The notes: generated by a model not told the origin, from the letters alone. Counted from the first letter of the stretch, positions 26,514-37,939 are shown. The stretch: DNA of 64,000 nt from Rhodocyclaceae bacterium (GCA_030824115.1 JAVBYI010000014.1:1-64000); one strand, 5' to 3'. Numbers and translations: made by a program.

Positions 26514-27773
26514 TTACTTCTTCTTGGCCTTGACTGTACGCTTGAGCCGCGCGTTCTCGGCGATGCGCATGCGCAAGGCGTTGAGCTTGATGAAGCCGGC
26601 CGCATCCTTCTGGTCGTAGGCACCGGCATCATCCTCGAAGGTGGCGATGGTCGGATCGAACAGTGAATCGGTTTTCGAATCGCGGCTGACGACGGTCACG
26701 GATCCTTTATAGAGTTTGACGCGCACCCAGCCGTTGACACTCTGCTGCGTGTGATCGATCAGCACCTGCAGGGCCTTGCGCTCGGGACTCCACCAATAGC
26801 CGTTGTAAATCAGGCTGGCGTAGCGCGGCATCAGGTCGTCCTTGAGGTGCGCGACTTCGCGGTCAAGGCAGATCGATTCGATGCCTCGGTGCGCCTTGAG
26901 CAGAATGGTGCCACCGGGAGTTTCGTAGCAGCCGCGCGACTTCATACCGACATAGCGGTTCTCGACCAGGTCGAGGCGACCGACGCCATGCTTGCCGCCG
27001 ATCTGGTTGAGCGTCGCCAGCAGTTCGTGCGGCTTCATCTTCTTGCCATTGATGGCCACCAGATCGCCCGCCTTGAATTCGAGATCAAGGTATTCCGGCT
27101 TGGCCGGTGCCTTCTCCGGTGCAACCGTCCAGCGCCACATCGACTCCTCTGCCTCTGCAGCCGGGTTTTCAAGATGTCGGCCTTCGTAGGAAATATGCAG
27201 CAAGTTGGCGTCCATCGAATAGGGCGAGCCACCCTTTTTGTGCTTCATGTCGACCGGAATGCCATGTTGCTCGGCATAGGCCATCAGCTTCTCGCGCGAC
27301 AGTAGATCCCATTCGCGCCACGGTGCAATCACCTTGACGTTGGGCATCAGCGCATAGGCACCCAGTTCGAAACGCACCTGGTCGTTGCCCTTGCCGGTGG
27401 CACCGTGGGAAATCGCCTGTGCACCGGTCTTGCGGGCAATCTCGATCAAGCGCTTGGCAATCAGTGGCCGGGCAATCGAGGTACCCAGCAGGTATTCGCC
27501 CTCATAAATCGTGTTGGCGCGGAACATCGGGAAAACGAAGTCGCGCACGAACTCCTCGCGCAGATCGTCGATGAAAATGTTCTTCGGCTGGATGCCGAAC
27601 TTGAGCGCCTTGGCACGTGCCGGCTCCAGTTCCTCGCCCTGACCGAGATCAGCGGTAAAAGTTACCACCTCGCAGCCATAGGTATCCTGCAACCACTTGA
27701 GAATCACCGACGTGTCGAGACCGCCCGAATACGCCAGCACGACTTTCTTGATGTCTGATTTGCTCTTTGCCAT
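26514..27773 (-). CDS. argG: Argininosuccinate synthase
   Basis: ArgG joins citrulline and aspartate with ATP in the penultimate step of arginine synthesis. The 419 residues show the PP-loop [17 protein letters not shown], the [15 protein letters not shown] substrate-binding block and EGRHLENP. It is the third gene of argD-argF-argG, 11 bases after argF. Confidence 0.97.
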   Translation of the reverse strand: MAKSKSDIKKVVLAYSGGLDTSVILKWLQDTYGCEVVTFTADLGQGEELEPARAKALKFGIQPKNIFIDDLREEFVRDFVFPMFRANTIYEGEYLLGTSIARPLIAKRLIEIARKTGAQAISHGATGKGNDQVRFELGAYALMPNVKVIAPWREWDLLSREKLMAYAEQHGIPVDMKHKKGGSPYSMDANLLHISYEGRHLENPAAEAEESMWRWTVAPEKAPAKPEYLDLEFKAGDLVAINGKKMKPHELLATLNQIGGKHGVGRLDLVENRYVGMKSRGCYETPGGTILLKAHRGIESICLDREVAHLKDDLMPRYASLIYNGYWWSPERKALQVLIDHTQQSVNGWVRVKLYKGSVTVVSRDSKTDSLFDPTIATFEDDAGAYDQKDAAGFIKLNALRMRIAENARLKRTVKAKKK

Positions 27774-27784
27774 TCCCGTTCCCT

Positions 27785-28708
27785 TTATTCCTTGATCTTG
27801 CCCAACACCAGATACTCGAGAAGCGCCTTCTGGGTATGCAAGCGATTTTCCGCTTCATCCCAAACCACGCTTTGCGGCCCATCAATCACTTCAGCCGCGA
27901 CTTCTTCACCGCGATGCGCTGGCAGACAATGCATGAACACAGCCTCAGCTTTTGCCACGCGCATCATGTCACCATCCACCTGCCAATCGGCGAAGGCTTT
28001 CATGCGTGCCTCGTTCTCGGCTTCGAAACCCATCGAGGTCCACACGTCCGTGGTCACCAGATCAGCATCACGCGTCGCATCCATCGGATCGGCAAACTGC
28101 TCGAAATGATCGGTGCCGTAGAGGCCGGCACGCTCAGGCTCGACTTCGTAGCCCGGCGGTGTTGACACATGCACATTGAAATCGAGCAGTTCGGCCGCTT
28201 GTAGCCAAGTGTTGCACATATTGTTCGAATCGCCGATCCAGGCCACGGTCTTGCCCTGAATCGGGCCGCGATGCTCAATGAAGGTAAAGATGTCCGCCAT
28301 GATCTGGCAGGGGTGATATTCATTGGTCAGGCCGTTGATGACCGGCACGCGCGAGTGGGTCGCAAAGCGTTCGATGATGTCCTGCTCGTAGGTACGGATC
28401 ATCACGGCATCGCTCATGCGTGAAATCACCTCCGCCGCATCTTCCACGGGTTCGCCACGCCCCAACTGTGAGTCGCGCGTATTGAGGTAGATCGCCGATC
28501 CGCCGAGCTGGTGCATGCCGGCTTCGAACGAGAGGCGCGTACGCGTGCTGGCCTTCTCGAAGATCATCACCAGGGTGCGGTCTTCCAGTGGCCAGTACTT
28601 CTGGTAGCTTTTGAAACGCTGTTTGATGATGCGCGAGCGCTCGAACAGGTACTCGAATTCCTCGCGCGTGAAATCCTTGAATTGCAGGAAATGTCTTGGT
28701 GTGGCCAT
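27785..28708 (-). CDS. argF: Ornithine carbamoyltransferase
   Basis: ArgF makes citrulline from ornithine and carbamoyl phosphate. The 307 residues contain the carbamoyl-phosphate motif STRTR (in [13 protein letters not shown]), the H-x-C-Q block HPCQIMAD and [10 protein letters not shown] near the C-terminus. ATG 28708 is chosen because TGAGGAG precedes it by eight bases. It lies 12 bases after argD. Confidence 0.97.
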   Translation of the reverse strand: MATPRHFLQFKDFTREEFEYLFERSRIIKQRFKSYQKYWPLEDRTLVMIFEKASTRTRLSFEAGMHQLGGSAIYLNTRDSQLGRGEPVEDAAEVISRMSDAVMIRTYEQDIIERFATHSRVPVINGLTNEYHPCQIMADIFTFIEHRGPIQGKTVAWIGDSNNMCNTWLQAAELLDFNVHVSTPPGYEVEPERAGLYGTDHFEQFADPMDATRDADLVTTDVWTSMGFEAENEARMKAFADWQVDGDMMRVAKAEAVFMHCLPAHRGEEVAAEVIDGPQSVVWDEAENRLHTQKALLEYLVLGKIKE

Positions 28709-28720
28709 CTGCAATGCTCC

Positions 28721-29893
28721 TCAGGCAGCCACAAAGCGCTTGACGATAACCGCCAGCGTATCGACCAATTCATCGGCCTCGGCATCGCTCATCACCAGCG
28801 GCGGCAACAGGCGAATCACCTTGTCGGCCGTCACGTTGATCAGGATGCCGGCGTCCAGTCCCGCCGCCACCAGTGCGCCACAGGAACGATCAAGCTCGAT
28901 GCCGATCATCAGGCCACTGCCCCGCACATCCACAATGGCGGCATTGCCGGCCAATGCACTCCGAACACGGGCGCGAATACGCTCGCCGAGGACAACGGCG
29001 CGATTAAGCAACTTTTCGTCCTCAAGGACCGCCAAGGTCGTCAGCGCCGCCACACACGCGAGCGGATTACCACCAAACGTCGAGCCATGATTGCCCGGCT
29101 TGAACACACCGGTGGCGGACCCAGCGGTCAGGCAAGCGCCGACAGGGACGCCAGAACCGAGACCTTTGGCCAATGTCATGACATCCGGCTTGATACCCGC
29201 GTGCTGATGGGCAAACCATGTGCCGGTACGGCCGATGCCGCACTGCACTTCATCCACCATGAAGAGCCAGCCCTGGGAATCACAAAGACGCCGCAAGCCA
29301 CGCATGAAGTCCTCGTGGGCGATATGAATCCCGCCTTCCCCCTGCACCGGTTCAAACAGCACGGCAACCACATTCTTGTTGTTCGCTGCAACCTGCTCGA
29401 TCGCCGCCAGATCGTCGAAGGGTACACGCACGAACCCCGGCACCAGCGGCTCGAAGCCGGCCTGCACCTTGCGATTGCCGGTGGCCGACAAGGTGGCCAG
29501 CGTACGGCCATGAAAAGCATGCTCCATCACGATGATGGCAGGTTGGTCAATTCCCTTGTTGTGCCCATAGAGACGAGCCAGTTTGATCGCCGCCTCATTG
29601 GCTTCGCAACCGGAATTGCAGAAGAACACCTCGTCCATTGCCGCCAGTCCGGCCAAACGATCAGCCAGTACTTCCTGCTCGCGCACGGTATAGAGGTTGG
29701 AGACATGGATCAGCCGCGCAACCTGTGCAGCCAATGCAGTTGTCAGCCGTGGGTGCTTATGCCCCAGCGTATTGACCGCAATACCGGCCAGGCCATCAAG
29801 GTAGCGTCGCCCCTGCTCATCGAACAGAGTGCAACCATCACCATGGGTAAACGCCACGGCTTGCCGGGCATAGTTTTTCATCAGGTGCGACAT
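28721..29893 (-). CDS. argD: Acetylornithine aminotransferase
   Basis: This 390-residue class III PLP aminotransferase has the PLP lysine in MTLAKGLGSGVP, preceded by FMVDEVQCGIGRTG, and GCEANEAAIKLAR for phosphate binding. It converts N-acetylglutamate semialdehyde to N-acetylornithine, and some members also serve lysine synthesis. It heads the argDFG unit. A hairpin with a U-tract on the argD strand lies 45-72 bases upstream of the ATG. Confidence 0.95.
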   Translation of the reverse strand: MSHLMKNYARQAVAFTHGDGCTLFDEQGRRYLDGLAGIAVNTLGHKHPRLTTALAAQVARLIHVSNLYTVREQEVLADRLAGLAAMDEVFFCNSGCEANEAAIKLARLYGHNKGIDQPAIIVMEHAFHGRTLATLSATGNRKVQAGFEPLVPGFVRVPFDDLAAIEQVAANNKNVVAVLFEPVQGEGGIHIAHEDFMRGLRRLCDSQGWLFMVDEVQCGIGRTGTWFAHQHAGIKPDVMTLAKGLGSGVPVGACLTAGSATGVFKPGNHGSTFGGNPLACVAALTTLAVLEDEKLLNRAVVLGERIRARVRSALAGNAAIVDVRGSGLMIGIELDRSCGALVAAGLDAGILINVTADKVIRLLPPLVMSDAEADELVDTLAVIVKRFVAA

Positions 29894-29937
29894 GATTCGC
29901 TCCGCTTATAGCAACAATTCCGTCATCGAAAAAAAAG

Positions 29938-29965
29938 ACGGCGGCCTCGAAACCGCGGCCGCCGT
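29938..29965 (-). terminator. Hairpin with U-tract upstream of argD
   Basis: ACGGCGGCC and GGCCGCCGT pair perfectly across a ten-base loop. On the minus strand the stem is followed by TCTTTTTTT, a canonical intrinsic terminator. It lies before argD, so it may end leftward read-through or act as an attenuator in an argD leader. I found no ArgR box. Confidence 0.75.
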
Positions 29966-30092
29966 TTGTGCGGGATCCAGATCATAAGTGAAAAATTACG
30001 GCCTGTATAGGCCCGACATAGGCGTACCAACCAAGCCACAAGCGATTATTCTCGAAGCCAGTCAAGTCGAAGAATATCCATTAGGGAAGATC

Positions 30093-30878
30093 GTGCGCAT
30101 TGCAGTTTTCAATCAGAAAGGCGGAGTGGGTAAAACCACGACCACGCTGAACCTCGCAGCAGCATCGGCTCGCCAGGGTAAGCGCTGCCTGCTGGTTGAT
30201 CTGGACCCGCAAAACCATTTAAGCTCGATTCACACCATCGATGGCATCGAGGCACGTGCCAGTATCTTCTCCCTCTACCAACACAATCGTCCGCTGGTTG
30301 AACTGGTCATTGAGTGGCCAACACTTGGCTGGCTGATTCCTGCCCATGCAGAACTCATCAAAGTCGATTCGCTATTCGGCAAGGGACCCAACATCATCAA
30401 CCGGCTGAAAGCCGGACTGAACGAACTGGCGGTGGCCGCGAACGACAAGGGGCAAAGCGACATTACTCTGATTGACTGCTGCCCCTTCCTGGGCGTGTTG
30501 TCACTCAACGCCCTCTTCGCAGCGGATGGCGTCCTTATCCCCGTTTCGTCAGACCATTTAAGCCTGCGCGGAGCACAACAGATCAATCGCACCTTGACTG
30601 CACTTGAACCTGTCCTGAAGCGTCGCGTGCCACGTCGCTATTTGCTGACACGCTACGACCGTCGGCGGCGCATGAGCCAGGAGATACTGGCACAGATGCA
30701 AACCTTGTTTGGTACGGATGTGTGTACGACAGTCATTTCCGAAAATGTCGCTGTCGCAGAGTCACCTGCTCTCGGCTGCGACGTCTTCGCCCACGCGGCT
30801 TCAAGCCGTGGTGCCCTGGACTATGCTGCGCTGCTCGATGAATTGATGGTGACGGGATTTATCACCAGTACAGACTGA
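30093..30878 (+). CDS. ParA/Soj-family ATPase
   Basis: The 261 residues start IAVFNQKGGVGKTTTTLNLA, the deviant Walker A of ParA/MinD ATPases; VDLDPQNHLS and DCCPFLGVLSLNALFAAD are the Walker A' and B regions. There is no parB next to it, so it is more likely an orphan that positions a complex than a chromosome partition gene. I prefer the GTG at 30093 (AGGGA five bases upstream) because family members begin there. A GTG at 29988 would add 35 residues of no recognised domain. Confidence 0.82.
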   Translation: MRIAVFNQKGGVGKTTTTLNLAAASARQGKRCLLVDLDPQNHLSSIHTIDGIEARASIFSLYQHNRPLVELVIEWPTLGWLIPAHAELIKVDSLFGKGPNIINRLKAGLNELAVAANDKGQSDITLIDCCPFLGVLSLNALFAADGVLIPVSSDHLSLRGAQQINRTLTALEPVLKRRVPRRYLLTRYDRRRRMSQEILAQMQTLFGTDVCTTVISENVAVAESPALGCDVFAHAASSRGALDYAALLDELMVTGFITSTD

Positions 30879-30881
30879 AGC

Positions 30882-31103
30882 TCAGCGGCTGAGCAAGCCA
30901 AGTATCTCTTCGTAACTCGTCGAAGGACTCCGCCCGGTCCCGGACTGGCAAACGCACTCCAGCACTTCGCAATTGTGATACATCTGCTGCAGTTTGCGCC
31001 GCGCATCGGACTCATCCTGCCCCTGAATCAGAAGATTATCGACCGTCATGCCGACACGCGTCCGAATACGGAATCCATATTTGGTGAAGACGGGAAGCTG
31101 CAT
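30882..31103 (-). CDS. Small conserved-looking hypothetical protein
   Basis: The 73-residue basic protein has an AAGGA ribosome site six bases before its ATG, so it is likely real. I do not recognise the family. The sequence begins LPVFTKYGFRIRTRVGMTVD and has two cysteines in EVLECVCQSG. No signal or membrane segment is present. It is convergent with the ParA-like gene, whose stop is three bases away. Confidence 0.62.
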   Translation of the reverse strand: MQLPVFTKYGFRIRTRVGMTVDNLLIQGQDESDARRKLQQMYHNCEVLECVCQSGTGRSPSTSYEEILGLLSR

Positions 31104-31357
31104 CTCAGTTCCTTATCTTTCAATAAGATGTGGAAAGTATATAAACCAATCCCTAGAAGTGCAATCCATTTACATGGTTATTAAGCGCTTTATCGCGATA
31201 AAACAACACCTGCCTCCACCCAGCCAAGCCGCGCCGCCCCAACACGCATCCGGCCGATTAAATTATGTTTTTGCTATAATTCACGCAGTTAATATTGTGT
31301 TTGGCGCATACAGCGTCCCAACAAGTTAGACCAAGCCCCCACACGCCGCACGCCCCC
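31104..31357. other. Non-coding gap between divergent small genes
   Basis: This 254-bp AT-richer stretch separates the 73-residue gene from the DUF3579 gene. It holds the extended -10 promoter at 31272-31280 and no other feature I can support. A TATACT on the minus strand (31137-31142) may be the -10 for the leftward gene. Confidence 0.5.
31272..31280 (+). promoter_or_regulatory. Extended -10 promoter for the DUF3579 gene
   Basis: TGCTATAAT gives a perfect TATAAT at 31275-31280 with the TG extension. No -35 hexamer is obvious. The DUF3579 ATG is about 77 bases downstream. Confidence 0.55.
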
Positions 31358-31654
31358 ATGCCCCATTTCGTCGCCGAAAACTTTGTCATCGTCGGAGTCA
31401 CACAGGCAGGGAAGAAATTTCGGCCGAGCGACTGGGCCGAAAGACTGTGCGGCGTCATGTCGGCCTTTGGGTCAGAACGCCGCATGACCTATTCCCCCTA
31501 CGTTCAACCGGGCGACCGTCATGGCGACAAATGTGTGTTTGTGGATGGCCGGATTCACGATGTCGAACCCATGGCCTACACATTTCTGGTCAATTTCGCC
31601 CGTGACAACGACCTGAAGGTCGAGCCTTGGCAGGAAAGCAAACCAGCAGGCTAA
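31358..31654 (+). CDS. DUF3579 domain protein
   Basis: The 98 residues match DUF3579, a small domain widespread in Betaproteobacteria: FVIVGVTQAGKKFRPSDWAE, RLCGVMSAFG and MTYSPYVQPG. No function is known. I start at ATG 31358 (MPHFVAENF), since the 21 extra residues from 31295 are low-complexity. It is monocistronic and is followed by a hairpin shared with rpsT. Confidence 0.86.
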   Translation: MPHFVAENFVIVGVTQAGKKFRPSDWAERLCGVMSAFGSERRMTYSPYVQPGDRHGDKCVFVDGRIHDVEPMAYTFLVNFARDNDLKVEPWQESKPAG

Positions 31655-31677
31655 CGCCTGCAAGAGCACAAAAGGAA

Positions 31678-31701
31678 AACGGCCACCCGAAGGTGGCCGT
31701 T
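31678..31701. terminator. Bidirectional hairpin terminator (DUF3579 / rpsT)
   Basis: AACGGCCACC and GGTGGCCGTT form a perfect ten-base stem with a CGAA tetraloop. On the minus strand TTCCTTTTG follows, which suits rpsT; on the plus strand the T-tract is weak. Confidence 0.82.
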
Positions 31702-31722
31702 CATTAAAGCCTTATCTAGCAA

Positions 31723-31989
31723 TCAGGCAGCGAGTGCCTTGATCGCAGCCGACAGACGGCTCTTGTAACGAGCAGCTGCATTCTTGTGAATGATTTTCTT
31801 GTCAGCAATCGAGTCGATCACACACTGCGACTCTTTGTAAACCGCCTGGGCGGCTGCCTTGTCACCTGTCGTGACAGCCTTGCGGACCTTCTTGATGGCG
31901 GTACGCAGTTCGGAGCGCAGGCTCATGTTGTGGGCGCGACGCACGATCGCTTGACGTGCGCGTTTACGGGCTTGGACGGTATTGGCCAT
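31723..31989 (-). CDS. rpsT: 30S ribosomal protein S20
   Basis: The 88-residue basic protein matches S20 throughout: [20 protein letters not shown], a central [11 protein letters not shown] helix and the [14 protein letters not shown]-terminal motif. It binds 16S rRNA in the small subunit. It is monocistronic, with its own sigma70 promoter at 32026-32054 and a hairpin terminator. Confidence 0.97.
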   Translation of the reverse strand: MANTVQARKRARQAIVRRAHNMSLRSELRTAIKKVRKAVTTGDKAAAQAVYKESQCVIDSIADKKIIHKNAAARYKSRLSAAIKALAA

Positions 31990-32025
31990 AGAGAAGCTCG
32001 ACGAGTAATCTGTTGAAAGGAGGAA

Positions 32026-32054
32026 ATTATAAGCAGAGTTGCAAGCCTTTGCAA
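32026..32054 (-). promoter_or_regulatory. Sigma70 promoter for rpsT
   Basis: On the minus strand TTGCAA (32049-32054) and TATAAT (32026-32031) are separated by exactly 17 bases, and the rpsT ATG is about 37 bases further on. This is the best-spaced promoter I found in the window. Confidence 0.75.
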
Positions 32055-32102
32055 GGCACTTTTCCTTCTTTTGCGCAAGGGATGAGTGTTTACCATGAGC
32101 GC

Positions 32103-33641
32103 ATGAACCTGCTCCGCGCCCTCGCCACCATCAGCAGCCTGACGCTACTGTCACGCATCCTTGGCTTTATCCGTGACTTTGTCATTGCCCGCACCTTTGG
32201 TGCCGGCATGCTGACGGATGCCTTCTTTGTGGCATTTCGCCTCCCAAACCTGTTGCGGCGACTGTTTGCCGAGGGGGCATTTTCCCAAGCCTTCGTGCCG
32301 CTTTTGTCGGAATATCGCAACCAGCAAGGAGCGGAGGCAACACGACAGTTGGTGGATCGGGTCGCCACAGTGCTGTTTCTTGTCGTCTTGCTCGTCGCGC
32401 TGCTAGGCGTCATCGGCGCCCCTCTGATCATCCACGTGTCGGCTCCAGGCTTTGCCGATGAGCCCGACAAGTTCGCGCTCACAGTGATGCTGACCCGCAT
32501 CACATTCCCCTACATTCTGTTCATGTCGATGGTGGCACTGGCAGCCGGCATCCTTAACACCTGGAGCCGCTTCGCGCTGCCTGCGTTCACCCCCGTGCTG
32601 CTCAATCTGTCATTCATTGGCATGGCGCTGCTGGCCGCCCCCTATTTCGATCCACCCGTATTGGCGCTGGCATGGGCGGTGTTTATCGGTGGCCTCCTGC
32701 AACTGGCGATCCAGCTACCTGCACTAAAGCGTATTGGTATGCTGCCTCGGCTGGATTTTGCACCTGGCGATCCAGGGGTACGGCGCGTCATGAAACTGAT
32801 GGCTCCCGCCGTACTGGGTGTTTCCGTCGCACAGATATCGCTACTCATCAACACGATCTTTGCCTCCTTCCTCACCTCGGGCAGCGTTTCCTGGCTCTAC
32901 TATGCCGACCGACTGATGGAGTTTCCGGCGGGTCTGCTAGGCGCAGCACTCGGGACAATCCTTCTGCCCAGCCTCTCCAAAGCACACACTGCCGACAATC
33001 CGCAGGAGTTCTCAGCCCTACTCGACTGGGGCCTACGCCTTACCTGTCTTCTGACGCTACCGGCGGCCCTCGGTCTTGCCATGCTGGGTGTGCCGCTGAT
33101 CGCCACGTTGTTTCAGCACGGCGCCTTCACAGCAACAGACGTCCTGCAAACCCGCCAAGCGCTGGTGGCTTACAGCATCGGCCTGATCGGACTGATTCTG
33201 GTCAAGGTACTGGCACCGGGCTTCTATGCACGCCAGAACATCAAGACCCCGGTCAAAATAGCTTTGATCACACTGCTTGCCACCCAGATGATGAACCTGG
33301 GATTCATTGGACCACTGCAGCATGCCGGTCTGGCCTTGTCGATCGGTCTGGCCTCCTGCCTGAATGCGGCCCTGCTGTTTCGTGGCCTGCGTCAGCACGG
33401 CCATTTCGAACCGCGTCCCGGCTGGGCTGCCTTCACCGGCAAGCTCGTTGTTGCACTGATTGCGCTAGGACTCATCCTCTGGTTGGGCATGGGCAAGGAA
33501 GCCGACTGGCTCACTGCGCCAGCCATGACGCGCGTCCTGCATTTGTCTGCAATTGTCGGCGCTGGCATGACGGCCTATTTCGTCACACTCTGGCTGCTGG
33601 GTTTTCGCCTCAACGACTTCAAGCGCCGCAGCGCAAGTTGA
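32103..33641 (+). CDS. murJ: Lipid II flippase MurJ
   Basis: MurJ flips lipid II across the inner membrane for peptidoglycan synthesis. The 512 residues form a multi-helix MOP-superfamily protein with the signatures [45 protein letters not shown] (split across helices 1-2) and [13 protein letters not shown] start at ATG 32103 (MNLLRAL); ATG 32082 is in frame and would add seven residues. A dispersed repeat copy encodes residues 485-491 in one of the last helices, where [10 protein letters not shown] suits a membrane segment. Confidence 0.95.
   Translation: MNLLRALATISSLTLLSRILGFIRDFVIARTFGAGMLTDAFFVAFRLPNLLRRLFAEGAFSQAFVPLLSEYRNQQGAEATRQLVDRVATVLFLVVLLVALLGVIGAPLIIHVSAPGFADEPDKFALTVMLTRITFPYILFMSMVALAAGILNTWSRFALPAFTPVLLNLSFIGMALLAAPYFDPPVLALAWAVFIGGLLQLAIQLPALKRIGMLPRLDFAPGDPGVRRVMKLMAPAVLGVSVAQISLLINTIFASFLTSGSVSWLYYADRLMEFPAGLLGAALGTILLPSLSKAHTADNPQEFSALLDWGLRLTCLLTLPAALGLAMLGVPLIATLFQHGAFTATDVLQTRQALVAYSIGLIGLILVKVLAPGFYARQNIKTPVKIALITLLATQMMNLGFIGPLQHAGLALSIGLASCLNAALLFRGLRQHGHFEPRPGWAAFTGKLVVALIALGLILWLGMGKEADWLTAPAMTRVLHLSAIVGAGMTAYFVTLWLLGFRLNDFKRRSAS
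33555..33574 (+). repeat. Dispersed GTCGGCGCTGGC element inside murJ
   Basis: GTCGGCGCTGGCATGACGGC differs at one position from the RR consensus and is read in frame as VGAGMTA, within a predicted transmembrane helix. The AAAA flank is replaced by AATT. Confidence 0.8.
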
Positions 33642-33649
33642 AAATAAAA

Positions 33650-33671
33650 CGGGCAGCCCGCAGGCTGCCCG
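33650..33671. terminator. Hairpin terminator between convergent murJ and hppA
   Basis: CGGGCAGCC pairs with GGCTGCCCG across a CGCA loop. On the minus strand TTTTATTTTC follows, making it a good intrinsic terminator for hppA; the plus side lacks a T-tract. Confidence 0.82.
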
Positions 33672-33692
33672 CCGAGATTGCCGCTTGCGAGA

Positions 33693-35795
33693 TCAGGCCA
33701 CCAGCGGCACGATCAGCAAAGCCACGATATTGATGATCTTGATCAGCGGATTCACAGCCGGGCCAGCGGTGTCCTTGTAGGGATCGCCCACGGTATCGCC
33801 GGTGACGGCGGCCTTGTGCGCCTCGGAACCCTTGCCGCCGAAGTTGCCTTCCTCAATGTACTTCTTGGCGTTATCCCAGGCACCGCCGCCTGTCGTCATC
33901 GAGATGGCGACGAACAAACCGGTGACGATGGTACCCATCAACACACCGCCGAGGGCACGAACACCCGCGCCGACGCCGCCGACTGCCGGCATAAGGAAGT
34001 TCATCACAAGCGCAACGACCACCGGTACCAGAACAGGCAGCAGCGAAGGAATCATCATTTCCTTGATCGCCGCCTTGGTCAGCATGTCGACACAGGTGCC
34101 GTACTCCGGCTTGGCCGTGCCTTCCATGATGCCCTTGATCTCGCGGAACTGGCGACGCACTTCGACCACCACCGAGCCGGCAGCACGGCCGACAGCCTCC
34201 ATGCCCATGGCAGCAAACAGGTAAGGCACCATGCCGCCAACGAACAGGCCGATGATGACCGCCGGATCCGCCAGGTCAAACAGGAACTTGACGCCCGGCT
34301 TGACCGCTTCCAAACCATGGGTGAAGTCAGCAAACAGCACCAGCGCAGCGAGACCGGCGGAGCCAATCGCATAGCCCTTGGTGACTGCCTTGGTGGTATT
34401 GCCGACCGCATCCAGCGGATCGGTAATGCCGCGCACGGAATCCGGCAGGTTGGCCATTTCGGCAATACCACCGGCGTTATCGGTAATCGGGCCATAAGCG
34501 TCAAGGGCAACGATGATGCCGGCCATCGACAACATCGAGGTGGCAGCAATCGCGATACCGTAAAGACCGCCCATCGCATACGCCGACCAGATCGCGGCGC
34601 ACACCGACAGCACCGGCCAGGCAGTAGCACGCATCGATACGCCGATACCGGCGATGACGTTGGTACCGTGACCGGTCGTCGATGCCTGAGCGATGTGACG
34701 CACCGGCGCGTACTCGGTAGCGGTGTAGTACTCGGTAATCACCACCATCAAGCCGGTCAGAATCAGGCCGATCACTGCCGCACCGTAAAGGCGCATCTGC
34801 GAACCACCACTGATGCCCATCACCTGATCGAGCAGATGGTCATCAAGAATCCAGGTGGTCAGCGGATAGAAGACCACCAGCGCCATCACACCGGCGACAA
34901 TCAGCCCCTTGTAAAGCGCGTTCATAATCTTCGCGCCCGGTGTCGTCTTGACGAACATGGCGCCGACAATCGAGGCAATGATCGAGAAGCCACCCAACAC
35001 CAGCGGGTAGAGTACGGCCGTCTCGGCAGCGGCACCATTCGCCTTGAACAACAGCGCGCCCAGCAGCATGGTCGCAACGATGGTCACGGCATAGGTCTCG
35101 AACAGGTCGGCCGCCATACCGGCACAGTCACCGACGTTATCGCCGACGTTATCGGCAATCACCGCCGGGTTGCGCGGATCATCCTCGGGAATACCGGCTT
35201 CCACCTTGCCAACCAAGTCGGCGCCAACGTCGGCACCCTTGGTGAAAATGCCGCCGCCCAGTCGCGCAAAGATCGAGATCAGGGAGGAACCGAAGCCAAG
35301 GCCCACCAACGGATGCAGGATGTGATCGAGACTCGCGTCACCTGCGGTCATCTTGAGGATCGCGTAGTAACCGGCCACACCGAGCAGACCGAGGCCCACC
35401 ACCAGCATGCCGGTAATCGCGCCGCCACGGAAAGCGACGTTCAGCGCCTCGTTCAAACCAACGCTTGCCGCTTGCGCTGTCCGCACGTTGGCACGCACCG
35501 AAACGTTCATGCCGATAAAACCGGCAGCGCCGGAAAGTACGGCACCAATCACAAAGCCGATGGCCGTCGACATACCGAGAAAGACGGCGATGAGAACCGC
35601 CAACACCACACCCACCATCGAAATCGTCGTGTATTGCCGCTTCAGGTAGGCTTGTGCGCCTTCCTGCACCGCCGCAGATATTTCTCGCATACGATCGTTG
35701 CCGGTCGGTTGCGCAAGAATCCATTGGGTGGAAATCCAGCCGTAGGCAATGGCGCCGACAGCACAGACCAACGCGAAGATCAGCCCTGATGACAT
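33693..35795 (-). CDS. hppA: Membrane-bound proton-pumping pyrophosphatase, K+-independent type
   Basis: The 700-residue protein couples PPi hydrolysis to proton (or sodium) export across the inner membrane. The PPi-binding block [19 protein letters not shown] and [19 protein letters not shown] are intact. The [10 protein letters not shown] stretch carries the Lys that marks K+-independent pumps; K+-dependent ones have Ala there. ATG 35795 is chosen because GGGGAG precedes it; a GTG six bases upstream abuts that site. It lies next to PPi-dependent pfp but with a terminator between them. Confidence 0.95.
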   Translation of the reverse strand: MSSGLIFALVCAVGAIAYGWISTQWILAQPTGNDRMREISAAVQEGAQAYLKRQYTTISMVGVVLAVLIAVFLGMSTAIGFVIGAVLSGAAGFIGMNVSVRANVRTAQAASVGLNEALNVAFRGGAITGMLVVGLGLLGVAGYYAILKMTAGDASLDHILHPLVGLGFGSSLISIFARLGGGIFTKGADVGADLVGKVEAGIPEDDPRNPAVIADNVGDNVGDCAGMAADLFETYAVTIVATMLLGALLFKANGAAAETAVLYPLVLGGFSIIASIVGAMFVKTTPGAKIMNALYKGLIVAGVMALVVFYPLTTWILDDHLLDQVMGISGGSQMRLYGAAVIGLILTGLMVVITEYYTATEYAPVRHIAQASTTGHGTNVIAGIGVSMRATAWPVLSVCAAIWSAYAMGGLYGIAIAATSMLSMAGIIVALDAYGPITDNAGGIAEMANLPDSVRGITDPLDAVGNTTKAVTKGYAIGSAGLAALVLFADFTHGLEAVKPGVKFLFDLADPAVIIGLFVGGMVPYLFAAMGMEAVGRAAGSVVVEVRRQFREIKGIMEGTAKPEYGTCVDMLTKAAIKEMMIPSLLPVLVPVVVALVMNFLMPAVGGVGAGVRALGGVLMGTIVTGLFVAISMTTGGGAWDNAKKYIEEGNFGGKGSEAHKAAVTGDTVGDPYKDTAGPAVNPLIKIINIVALLIVPLVA

Positions 35796-35850
35796 AAGCA
35801 CTCCCCTTTTCTCAGTTGATTCAAATCAATTCATGAGACATCTAAAACTC

Positions 35851-35877
35851 GAAGGGCGCACTTTTGGTGCGCCCTTC
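35851..35877. terminator. Hairpin terminator between pfp and hppA
   Basis: GAAGGGCGCAC pairs perfectly with GTGCGCCCTTC across a TTTTG loop, 14 bases past the pfp stop. The flanking T-tract is weak on both strands. Confidence 0.72.
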
Positions 35878-35891
35878 TGATCCTGCGACGA

Positions 35892-37160
35892 CTACATCTT
35901 GAATGCCGTCAGCTTCTTTGCGACTGCAACATTTTTCAATGTCACGTACTTCGGCAGGCCATCCGTACCGTAGGGGGGATAGTCTTCCCCTTTCATCAGG
36001 GGGGCCAGATATTCCCGGCACTTCGCAGTGATACTAAACCCGTCGGCAGTAATGAAGTTCTTGGGCATCATCTTTTCGACGTTAGCCACTTTCGACAAGG
36101 GCGCCATGCCGACCTTCCACTTGTACGGTTTGCTGGAAACGCGCTCGACCGTCGGCATCACCGAGTTGTGGCCCTTTAGCGCAAACTCGACGGCGGCCTT
36201 GCCCATCGCGTAGGCCTGATCCACGTCGCTCTTCGAAGCGATATGGCGTGCGGCACGCTGCATATAGTCGGCCACGCCCCAGTGGAACTTGTAGCCGAGC
36301 GCATCCTTGATCATGTTGGCGACCACCGGTGCTGCGCCGCCCAGTTGGGCATGACCAAAAGCATCACGTGTACCCTGCTCGGCAAGGAACTTGCCGTCGG
36401 GCCAGTGGCAACCTTCGGAAACAACCACCGTGCAGTAGCCAAATTTCTTGACGAGGCTCTGGACCTTGGCAAGGAACTTCTTCTGATCGAAGAGCACCTC
36501 GGGGAACAAGACGACGATCGGCAGTTCCGTTCCTTCGGTTGATGCCATGGCACCGGCCGCAGCAATCCAGCCGGCATGACGGCCCATCACTTCGAGCACG
36601 AAGACCTTGGTGGAAGTCGCACACATTGAGCGCACGTCGAAGGTTGCTTCCAGCGTCGACACCGCGATGTATTTGGCCACCGAACCAAAACCCGGACAGT
36701 TGTCGGTGATCGGCAGATCGTTATCGACTGTCTTCGGCACGTGGATAGCCTGCAGCGGATAGCCGGTCGCCTTGCTAAGTTGCGAGACCTTCAGGCAGGT
36801 GTCGGCCGAGTCGCCGCCGCCGTTGTAGAAGAAGTAACCGATGTTGTGTGCCTTGAAGACTTCGATCAGGCGGTCGTACTCGCGCTTGTTGGCTTCCAGG
36901 CTCTTCATCTTGTAGCGACAGGAACCGAATGCACCCGACGGCGTGGTGCGCAGCGCAGCAATAGCGGCGGTGGATTCCTTGGTGGTATCGATCAGGTCTT
37001 CGGTCAGCGCCCCGATGATGCCATTGCACCCGGCATAGACCTTGCCGATCTGATCCTTGTGCTTGCGTGCGGTTTCAATCACACCGCAGGCGGATGCGTT
37101 GATGACGGCGGTCACACCGCCAGATTGCGCGTAAAACGCATTCATTTTCTTGGCTGCCAT
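35892..37160 (-). CDS. pfp: Pyrophosphate-dependent 6-phosphofructokinase
   Basis: The 422 residues match the long PPi-dependent PFK group. YNGGGDSADTCLK carries Asp at the position where ATP enzymes have Gly, and HVPKTVDNDLPITDNCPGFG holds the catalytic Asp pair. VMGRHAGWIA and MQRAARHIASKSDVDQAYAMG are further conserved blocks. It reversibly phosphorylates fructose-6-phosphate with PPi. With hppA downstream and adk upstream (17 bp), it groups genes of PPi and adenylate balance. Confidence 0.94.
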   Translation of the reverse strand: MAAKKMNAFYAQSGGVTAVINASACGVIETARKHKDQIGKVYAGCNGIIGALTEDLIDTTKESTAAIAALRTTPSGAFGSCRYKMKSLEANKREYDRLIEVFKAHNIGYFFYNGGGDSADTCLKVSQLSKATGYPLQAIHVPKTVDNDLPITDNCPGFGSVAKYIAVSTLEATFDVRSMCATSTKVFVLEVMGRHAGWIAAAGAMASTEGTELPIVVLFPEVLFDQKKFLAKVQSLVKKFGYCTVVVSEGCHWPDGKFLAEQGTRDAFGHAQLGGAAPVVANMIKDALGYKFHWGVADYMQRAARHIASKSDVDQAYAMGKAAVEFALKGHNSVMPTVERVSSKPYKWKVGMAPLSKVANVEKMMPKNFITADGFSITAKCREYLAPLMKGEDYPPYGTDGLPKYVTLKNVAVAKKLTAFKM

Positions 37161-37177
37161 ATTGTCGTGCTCTCCCC

Positions 37178-37939
<762 letters not shown>

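Noticed and set aside
29988..30092. 35-residue N-terminal extension of the ParA-like protein
   Set aside because: The extension begins at a GTG with no ribosome site and shows no domain; family members start at the VRIAVFNQKGG segment.
33678..35789. 703-codon open frame on the plus strand opposite hppA
   Set aside because: It is the exact shadow of a conserved pump gene, is rich in H, R, G and T, and has no domain or ribosome site. High GC with third-position bias keeps antisense frames open.
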